From the NCBI RefSeq assembly GCF_947179515.1, contig NC_067495.1, positions 23,287,413 through 23,351,412 of the forward strand: a DNA stretch of 64,000 bases, written 5' to 3'. Under the pieces are notes generated by a model. It had not been told where the DNA came from. It saw only the letters and a list, made by a program, of their open reading frames with translations, and did not search any database. The position numbers were made by a program, and so were the translations under genes. Of this stretch, positions 57,429 to 64,000 are shown in pieces. Source of the DNA: Apodemus sylvaticus. Its lineage: Eukaryota; Chordata; Mammalia; Rodentia; Muridae. The stretch's first letter is position 1. Every line of letters begins with the position of its first letter.

Positions 57429-57754
57429 AAATCCAACTGGATTTGGTTTAATATTTTTGTTTATGAGGAGGAGGGCATTGTATATGTTGACTAGCATTCT
57501 TTATGAATATAGATGTACCTTTAATTCTTGGAAGACTCCAGAAGTGATGCAAATAAGTCTTAAATTTTAGCATACAGAAAATAACTGTCTGAATTAAAGG
57601 ATGCATACTGCCTGTATCTATTCAGCTAGCAGTTTTATGAGAAGTTGTCTCTTTGGAAGGAATAGCCAGTAAGTTGATAAGATCTAGCAAACCAGTGGGT
57701 GCCTTGAACTAATTGGAAAATGTAATATAACCAAAAGATATCAGAATTAAAAAT
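57424..57754. other. No feature recognised
   Basis: AT-rich sequence. Confidence 0.4.
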
Positions 57755-57880
57755 CTCACCCAGACCTGGTGATGCACATGCTTTTAGGCAGAGGCAGACA
57801 TCTCTCAGAGTTCATGGTCAGCTTAGTCTATACAGCAAGTTCTAGGCCAGTAAAAGTTACAAAGTGGGAGAGAAACATAC
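57755..57880 (+). mobile_element. Old B1 SINE
   Basis: ACCTGGTGATGCACATGCTT, GGCAGAGGCAGACATCTCTC, GGTCAGCTTAGTCTATACAG and AAGTTCTAGGCCAG retain B1 order, with a deletion in the head-to-body region. Confidence 0.75.
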
Positions 57881-58923
57881 TGTCCCCAAAATAATTATTC
57901 CATGCCTGTTTCTTGCCATGGCTGAAGAATATCACTACCAGTGGCATGTTTGCCCTCCAACCCTCTAAAAATGATGGTGCTGCAACTCTCTTGTTCTTCT
58001 CATTATTTCAAGAGGAGACAAGTGACCCTGGATCTCACCTTGTGGCCTCTAGGATCATCTAAATCTAGGAAGTTGAAAACAAGTCAGTGAGGAACCAACC
58101 TAAAACTCTTGGGTATCAAGAGTAATCCCCAGCAGATAGCATTCTAAAACACAGTAACAGATCATTCATTATCAATGCTAAGGAAAAAAATGAATAAGCA
58201 AATAGGTGGAATACAGACAATGAATTGTTTGTTAAGTCAATGGATTATAGTATTTGGTACTATAATGGAGGATACATAATATTATTCCTTCTTCCAAACC
58301 CATACAATATACAACACCAGAATTGAACCAATGTAGGTACTAACTATATCCTTTTCCAAAACTCCAAGCTAAATAAACCTTTAGAAACTTGCATTTGCAT
58401 TAAAAGGTAACAATATGATTATCCATATAGCCTTTATAAAGCTAACCACCTTTGCTATTTCATTACTGAAATGGCAAGCTCACTAACACCATCAGCCAGC
58501 CAGCTCACTTCTGCTTCCACTTCAGTTCTCACAGATGGTCACAGATGGCTATGCTCTACCACCTTAGAACGCTCATTATGTTTCTAGAATTTTCCACACT
58601 GTCCTTGTCTCAGAGCTGTTACATATACTCAGAATTATGAAAAATTTTATTTTAATGAACCCACAACATACTGAAAATAATCCCAAGATGAGCATGTATT
58701 TTATCCACCCAACCTAGATAACATCACTGTTCAGCAACAGAGCATGCTCCGGGTTTCAGTACACTTGAGGAAAATAGTTTAATGATACTCAAAATACGGC
58801 TTAATTTAGAAAAGAAAAATACATTTTAATGCAAAAAGTGATTATTTTGTTCAAGAAAGTCTGGATTTTGCAAAGTTGTTTTATACTTTGCATTACAACA
58901 GTGCATATTGTATCATAATCATT
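57881..58923. other. No feature recognised
   Basis: Single-copy-looking sequence with a short direct repeat (CACAGATGG twice) near 58530-58550. Confidence 0.4.
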
Positions 58924-58944
58924 GTCATCATCATCATAATTTGT

Positions 58945-59030
58945 GTATGATGTGTATACATGTCAGTTTATGCTTGTGTATATGAGTATCTGTGTGTATG
59001 TGTGTATACATGTCAGTTTATGCATGTGGA
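58945..59030. repeat. Short tandem duplication, GTGTATACATGTCAGTTTATGC
   Basis: A 22-base unit at about 58952-58973 recurs at 59002-59023, within a TG/TA-rich low-complexity stretch. Confidence 0.8.
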
Positions 59031-59080
59031 GATCTGAGTACAATGTCATGGAATTGGTTAGCTCCTTCTACCTCAAAAAT

Positions 59081-59154
59081 AAGAACTTTTATACAAGCTG
59101 GGCAGTGGTGGCACATTTCTTTAATCCCAGCACTCAGAAAAAAAAGAACTTTTA
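59081..59154 (+). mobile_element. Minimal B1 head retrocopy with 11-bp TSD
   Basis: About 45 bases of B1 5' head (GCTGGGCAGTGGTGGCACAT through AATCCCAGCACTCAG) run straight into an A-run. AAGAACTTTTA flanks it at 59081-59091 and 59144-59154. The 3' two-thirds of B1 is missing although tail and TSDs are present, so this is a truncated or prematurely primed insertion, not later erosion. Confidence 0.85.
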
Positions 59155-59197
59155 GACAGTAAGCCATCTCACTAACCCATGTCCATGACATTGATTA

Positions 59198-59410
59198 TTT
59201 TTTATAGCTTTATTTTAATGGGTGTGGATATATACTTGAATGTACATTTGTGTACCACTTATGTTCCTGCTCCTTGAAGAGGCCAGAAAAGGGTGTTGAA
59301 TCCCTTGGAATTGGAATTACAGACAGCCACAACCTTCCTTAGGAACTGAAAGTGGGCCCTCTCTAAGAGGAGCCCATGCTCTTAACTGTTACGTTCTAGT
59401 TCCAGTGATG
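59198..59410 (-). mobile_element. B3 SINE
   Basis: The T-rich tail (TTTTATAGCTTTATTTTAAT) is at left. GAGGCCAGAAAAGGGTGTTG and CCATGCTCTTAACTGTTACG form the antisense B3 3' section and head. Diverged. Confidence 0.8.
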
Positions 59411-59507
59411 CTGATTAAATGAGCACAGTTTCAGGCAGATTCCTCTGCTATATTAAAAATAAAAGTTATAAGAAAAGATACAACTCCTCTAAAGACAATA
59501 TTTCCGA

Positions 59508-59767
59508 AAAGGTTTATTTTTATTTTATGTGTATGAATGTTTGCCTGTTTGTGTAACCATACACCATATACATGGGTATACTGGTCAGAGGGCAGTGCCA
59601 GATCCTCAGGAACTGGAGGTAAAATCAGTTGTTAACATATGGGTGCTAGAAACTAAACTTGGGTCCTCTATAATAAGAGCACTATATATACAAGTCCTCT
59701 TTGGTCCTCTATTGTAAGAGCACTATATACACAAGTGCTCTTAACTGCTAGGCCATCTGTCTAGGCC
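59508..59767 (-). mobile_element. B3 SINE with internal ~42-bp duplication
   Basis: Antisense B3 with its tail at left (TTTATTTTTATTTTATGTGT) and head at right (CTCTTAACTGCTAGGCCATC). The segment starting GGTCCTCTAT and running through AAGAGCACTATATA is present twice (about 59661-59700 and 59703-59742), lengthening the element. Confidence 0.85.
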
Positions 59768-60097
59768 CTAAAAGCATCATTATTATTATCTTGCAATTTT
59801 TATTAAACATGTCTAAACTTTCACCAAATTAGTACCAAATCCACTAGAAAATTAAGCCAACCTACAAGGTTGACATTTGAATGGGGTTCAAGCTTGGATT
59901 TCTTGTAGATTTTGGTGATGCTTGAGTCTTGGTAATCAGTTGGCACAGCATCTTTGATCATACCATTTTCCTAGCTTGTAATTTTTTTGACATCTCTTCT
60001 TTACTCATCTAATAAAAGCACTTAATAAATAATTATTATTAAAAGTGGATCTATGGAAGTTTTCCTACAGCAATTCATGCTATAAATTTATTATCGG
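59768..60097. other. No feature recognised
   Basis: AT-rich flank immediately upstream of the L1 promoter repeats. Confidence 0.4.
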
Positions 60098-60690
60098 TGT
60101 CCTGCAAGGAGAGCAGCAGAGGGAGCAACTCCCCGCAGCCATCTTCATGGCCTGGGGCAGAAAAGCATCACTAGATACTATATTATCTGCATCTTAAGAT
60201 CTCTGGGGGTGCAAACCGCCAGGGATCTGCCTGTGCCCAGGACCTGAGCACATAGGCAGTTCGTCTGCCAGCCCGCCGGTCATGGGGCCTGTATCCTGGA
60301 GAGCAGCAGAGGGAGAGACTCCCTGTGGCCATATTTTCTGCCTGCCTGGGCAGAAAAGCATTACTAGGTACTGTATTACCCCGAGCTTAAGATATCTGGG
60401 GGTGCACACCACCAGGGGTCTGCCTGCTCCCAGGACCTGAGCACATAGGCAGTTCATCTGCTAGCCAGTCGGGAGTGGGGCCTGAGTCTGGCCCAGAGAG
60501 CAGCAGAGGGAGCAATTCCCTGAGGCCATTTTCGAGGCCCACTGGGGCAGAAAAGCATCACTAGATACTGTATTATCCCCAGCTTAAGATCTCTGGGTTG
60601 AAAACGGCCAGGGATCTGCCTGCGCCCAGGACCTGAGCACATAGGCGGTTAGTCTGCCAGCCAGCCTTTCATGGGGCCTGTGTCCTATGG
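60098..60690 (+). promoter_or_regulatory. L1 5' UTR tandem monomers (promoter)
   Basis: Three monomers begin at GAGCAGCAGAGGGAG (60111, 60301, 60498), and a weaker fourth start (GAGAATCAACAGAGGGAG) lies near 60691. Spacing is about 190-197 bases. Each unit shares GGCAGAAAAGCAT, CTTAAGAT.TCTGGG, CCAGG.ATCTGCC and CCCAGGACCTGAGCACATAGG. In murine L1s such monomers act as additive internal RNA polymerase II promoters. The unit sequence does not match the mouse A/F/Tf monomers as I remember them. Confidence 0.9.
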
Positions 60691-60965
60691 GAGAATCAAC
60701 AGAGGGAGTGACACCCACCACACCATCTTCACTCCATGACTGAGCAGTCCAGGAATACCTGGTTCACCTTGACAACCCAAGTATAACATTTCTTGAGGCA
60801 AGACTGAGCAGGGCTCCAAAGGCACAAAAGAGGAAGGCAGCATAGCAGCAATCTGTGCCAGAGGAAACTCAGTCATCCAGTGCCTCGGAGATAGCCCTAA
60901 AGGTCCACAGTAAGTTGAAGCACCAGACAGTGACAATAAGACCATCTAACACCAGTAAGAACTAG
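60691..60965 (+). other. L1 5' UTR tether
   Basis: Non-repeated sequence linking the monomers to ORF1, in the position expected for a murine L1 tether. No uninterrupted coding frame. Confidence 0.8.
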
Positions 60966-61102
60966 ATGGCTAAAGGCAAGTGTAGGAACATTACTAACAG
61001 AAACCAAGGCATTATGGGAGCATCTGAACCCAATTCTCCAACAACAGCAAGTCCTAGATACCCCAACACACCAGAAAAACAAGAGTTGGATTTAAAAATT
61101 CA

Positions 61103-61552
61103 GGAGACAGCAGGTGTTGGAGAGGGTGTGGAGAAAGAGGAACACTCCTCCACTGCTGGTGGGGTTGCAAATTGGTGCAACCACTCTGGAAATCAGTCTG
61201 GCGGTTCCTCCGAAAACTGGGCACCTCACTTCCAGAAGATCCTGCTATACCACTCCTGGTCATATATCCAGAGGATTCCCCACCATGTAATAAGGATACA
61301 TGCTCTACTATGTCCATAGCAGCCCTATTTATAATTGCCAGATGCTGGAAAGAACCCAGGTATCCCTCAACAGAAGAGTGGATGCAAAAAATGTGGTATA
61401 TCTACACAATGGAGTACTATTCAGCCATTAGAAACAATGAATTCATGAAATTCTTAGGCAAATGGATGGAGCTAGAGAACATCATACTAAGTGAGGTAAC
61501 CCAGACTCAAAAGGTGAATCATGGTATGCACTCACTAATAAGTGGTTATTAA
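61103..61552 (+). pseudogene. L1 ORF2 C-terminal fragment (copy D)
   Basis: ORF2 C-terminal coding sequence. The reading from 61172 gives 126 codons (VQPLWKSVWRFLRKL to HGMHSLISGY). The CCHC cluster upstream lies in a different frame (61090-61175 reads GEGVEKEEHSS in another phase), so a frameshift separates the two parts. No catalytic domains. Confidence 0.88.
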
Positions 61553-61671
61553 CCTAGAAAACTGGAATACCCAAAACATAATCCACACATCAAACGAGAT
61601 ACAAGAAGAGAGGAGGAGTGGCCCCTGGTTCTGGAAAGACTCAGTGAAACAGTATTCGGCAAAACCAGAAC

Positions 61672-61750
61672 GGGGAAGTGGGAAGGGGTGGGAGGGAGGA
61701 CAGGGGAAGAGAAGGGGGCTTACGGGACTTTCGGGGAGTGGGGGGGCTAG
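61672..61750 (+). other. G-rich polypurine tract in L1 3' UTR
   Basis: Repeated G3-G7 runs (GGGGAAGTGGGAAGGGGTGG and onwards) capable in principle of forming G-quadruplexes. The same tract appears as C-rich plus-strand sequence in copies A (10368-10450), B (34243-34325) and C (49448-49530). Confidence 0.85.
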
Positions 61751-62972
61751 AAAAGGGGTAATCATTTGAAATGTAAATAAATTATATCGAATAAAAAAAA
61801 TTAAAAAAAAGAACCAAAAAAAAAAAAAGAACATAAAAAAAAAATTACTGGTAAGGATGATGTTAGAGGAACACATGAAGGACATAAATAAATCTCTTAA
61901 AGAAATTCAGGAGAAAAAAATGATCAAAACCTAGAAGCCCTTAAAAGGGAAACACAAAAATCACTTAAAGAAATTCAGGAGAAAATGGGTCAGAAGTTAA
62001 TAGCCAATAAGGAGGAAATGCAAAAATCACTTAAAGAAATACAGGAGAACTTTGATCAATAGGTAGAAGTCATGAAAGAGGAAACACAAAAATCGCTCAA
62101 GGAATTACAGGAAAACACAAATAAGAAAGTGAAGGAACTGAGCAAAAACTTCCAGGATCTAAAAACAGAAGTAGAAACAACTAAGAAAGCACAAAGTGAG
62201 ACAACTTTGGAGATAGAAAACCTTGGGAAGAAATCAGGGGCCATAGATGTAAATATCAACAACAGAATACAAGAGAGAGGCAAAAGAATCTCAGATGCCG
62301 AAGATACCAATGAAACCATGGACTCAACAGTCAAAGAAAGTGCAAAATGCAAAAAGCTTGTAACCCAAAACATCCAGGAAATCCGGGACACAATGAGAAA
62401 GCAAAACCTAAGGATTATAGGCATTGATGAGAGTGAAGATTTACAACTTAAAGGGCCGGCAAATATCTTCAACAAAATTATGGAAGAAAACTTCCCTAAC
62501 CTAAAGAGAGAGATGCCCATGAATATACAAGAAGCCTACAGAACTCCAAACAGACTGGACCAGAACAGAAATACCTCCTGTCACATAATAATCAAAACAA
62601 CAAATGTACTAAATAAAGAAAGAATACTTAAGGCAATAAGAGAAAAAGGGCAAGGAAGACCTATCAGAATTACACCAGACTTCTCACCAGAGATCATGAA
62701 AGCTAGAAGATCCTGGGCAGAGAGCATGCAGACTCTAAGAGAACACAAATGCCAGCCAAGACTACTATACCCAGCGAAATTCTCAATCACTATAGATGGA
62801 GAAACCAAGATATTCCATGACAAAACCAAATTTACACAATATCTTTCCACAAACCCAGCCCTACAAAGGATAATAGGGGGAAAACACCATTACAATGAGG
62901 GAAACTATACCCTGGAAAAAGCAGGATATTAAACTTCTTTTATCAAACCCAAAAGAAGATAACCACACAAGT

Positions 62973-64000
62973 ATAAAATTAACATCAAAAATGATAGGAA
63001 GCAACAATCACTACTCCTTAATATCTCTTAACATCAATGGACTCAATTCCCCAATAAAAAGACATAGACTAATAGACTGGTTATGTAAACAGGACCCTAC
63101 ATTTTGCTGCATACAGGAAACACACCTCAGAGTCAAAGAAAAAAAAAAAAACTACATTAGAGTAAAAGGCTGAAAGACAATTCTAAAAGCAAATGGTCTC
63201 AGGAAACAAGCCAGAGATGCCATTCTAATATCAGATAAAACTGACTTTCAACCTAATGTCAAAAGAGACATGGAAGGACACTTCTTGCTGGTCAAAGGAA
63301 AAATCCAACAAGAGCTCTCAATCCTGAACATCTACGCTCCAAATACAAGGGTACCCTCATTCATAAAAGAAACTTTACTAAAGCTCAAAGCACACACTGC
63401 ACCTAACACAATAATTGTGGGTGACTTTAACACTCCACTCTCATAAAAGGACCAATCAGGAAAACAGAAACTAAACAGGGAGACAGGGGAACTAATTGAA
63501 GCTTTGGACCAATTGGATTTAACATATATAGAGAACTTTTCATCCCAAAGCAAAAGAATGCACCATTTTCTCAGCACCTCATGGTACCTTCTCCAAAATT
63601 GATCATATAGTTGGTCACAAGACAGACCTCAACAAATATAAGAAGATTGAAATAATCCCATGCCTCCTATCAGATCACTATGGAGTAAAAGTGGTCTTTA
63701 ATAACAATAGAAACAACAAAAAGCCCACATACACATGGAAACTGAACAATACTCTACTCAATGATACCTTGGTCAAGGAAGAAATAAAGAAAGAAATAAA
63801 AGATTTTTTAGAATTTAACAAAAATGAAGGTACAACATACCCAAATTTATGGGACACAATGAAAGTAGTGCAAAGAGGAAAACTCATAGCTTTGAGTGCC
63901 TCCAAAAAGAAATTGGAGAGAGCATGCACTACAAGCTTAATGGAACAACTGAAAGCCCTGGAACAAAGAGAAGCTAATTCACCCAGGAGGAGAAGAAAAC
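62973..64000 (+). pseudogene. L1 ORF2 pseudogene, endonuclease region
   Basis: The ORF2 endonuclease domain nicks target DNA. The N-terminus reads SLISLNINGLNSPIKRHR, then QDPTFCCIQETHL (the Asn and Glu of an APE-like active site). NIYAPNT and GDFNTPLS (near 63330 and 63420) and SDHYG (near 63670) follow, then the start of the linker to the RT. The expected start codon appears as ATA (62973-62975). A TGA stands in place of a tryptophan at about 63172, a TAA falls just after GDFNTPLS (about 63445), and a frameshift follows near 63540-63560. It runs off the window at the linker. Non-functional. Confidence 0.9.

Larger units (their letters stand above)
61092..61844 (+). mobile_element. L1 3' fragment nested in ORF1 of another L1 (copy D)
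   Basis: It contains ORF2 C-terminus to the stop at 61550-61552, a 3' UTR with a G-rich polypurine tract (61672-61750), and a long A-rich tail interrupted by TTAAA, GAACC and GAACAT (to 61844). The host ORF1 continues on both sides. The junction TTAAAA matches the preferred L1 endonuclease site. The 5' boundary is ambiguous by a few bases because host and L1 share TTAAAAATT. Same subfamily as copies A-C, with private differences. Confidence 0.95.
60966..62932 (+). pseudogene. L1 ORF1 pseudogene, split by L1 copy D
   Basis: ORF1p is the L1 RNA-binding trimer. The N-terminus (MAKGKCRNITNRNQ, starting 60966) is intact for about 42 codons, up to a TTTAAAA site at 61091-61097. There the inserted L1 interrupts it. 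The frame resumes at 61845 (TTACTGGTAAGGATGATG) into the coiled coil. This is built from four repeats with period 66-68 bases: CTTAAAGAAAT or its variant begins at 61896, 61964, 62030 and 62096. Stops at about 61931 and 62060 break it. From 62072 the frame is open for 286 codons and holds the RRM-like core (RKQNLRIIGIDESED) and the C-terminal domain (KARRSWAESM, RLLYPAKFSI). Relative to the 5.2-kb copy it lacks the short VTYK segment before GRPIRIT. The 286-codon frame is a remnant, not a gene. Confidence 0.93.
60098..64000 (+). mobile_element. Near-full-length L1 with monomeric 5' UTR, runs off window
   Basis: It starts with about three tandem promoter monomers, then a unique 5' UTR tether, the ORF1 start codon at 60966, ORF1 (interrupted by L1 copy D), the inter-ORF spacer, and the endonuclease half of ORF2. 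ORF1 and ORF2 both carry stops and frameshifts. The 3' end and TSD are outside the window. Retention of the full 5' end is uncommon among genomic L1s. Confidence 0.93.

Noticed and set aside
60098..60690. Tandem ~190-base units as satellite DNA
   Set aside because: They stop at a tether followed by an ORF1 start codon, so they are L1 promoter monomers.
62072..62932. 286-codon open frame as a possible domesticated ORF1-type gene
   Set aside because: It starts internally after a stop in a repeat-expanded coiled coil. It sits within an obviously decayed L1 whose ORF1 is also interrupted by another L1.

Overview
This window looks like nuclear DNA from a murine rodent (mouse/rat group). The evidence is the repeat content: B1, B2/B3, ID and B4-like SINEs, rodent ERVL-MaLR (MT/ORR1-type) LTRs, two URR1-type hAT fragments, several ages of L1, and many long microsatellites. 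The youngest L1 copies encode an ORF2 C-terminus that, from memory, matches neither the commonest house-mouse nor brown-rat form, and ID elements are few. I therefore lean towards a murine other than Mus musculus or Rattus norvegicus, but cannot name the species.

I found no host protein-coding exon, rRNA, stand-alone tRNA or CpG island. All long open frames belong to L1 or to low-complexity repeats. The window reads as an AT-rich intergenic or large-intron region.

Layout. 1-7 kb: microsatellites, an AT-rich unassigned repeat block (about 1.8-5.2 kb) and an internal L1 fragment carrying ORF1 with one nonsense codon. 7-10 kb: B3, two MaLR LTR pieces, an old B1. 10.3-11.1 kb: young 5'-truncated L1 (minus) with a 16-bp target-site duplication (TSD), set against a palindrome. 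11-34 kb: mostly single-copy sequence with scattered URR1, MER5-type, MaLR, B1/B3, old L1 3' ends and microsatellites. 34.1-37.4 kb: 5'-truncated L1 (minus) with a 984-codon open ORF2 and a perfect 17-bp TSD. 37.4-47 kb: mostly single-copy, including a repeat-poor block (44.3-45.5 kb) that may be conserved non-coding DNA. 47.5-49.4 kb: an eroded MaLR element (LTR, internal region, partial 3' LTR), then a third young L1 fragment (49.4-50.1 kb, minus). 50-60 kb: old L1 pieces carrying SINE and microsatellite insertions. 60.1 kb to the window end: a near-full-length L1 (plus) with a tandem-monomer 5' UTR and the ORF1 start codon. Its ORF1 is split by a second L1 3' fragment at a TTAAAA site. ORF1 then resumes and is followed by a decayed ORF2 that runs off the window.

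The L1s would encode an RNA-binding ORF1 protein and an endonuclease/reverse-transcriptase ORF2 protein that copy their own RNA and, in trans, SINE RNAs; the TSDs and A-rich tails here are products of that process. No copy visible in the window is intact. I do not see evidence of an undescribed biological system. The points most worth checking are the lineage-specific L1 family, the nested L1, the near-identical L1 pair 39 kb apart, and the possible conserved block.
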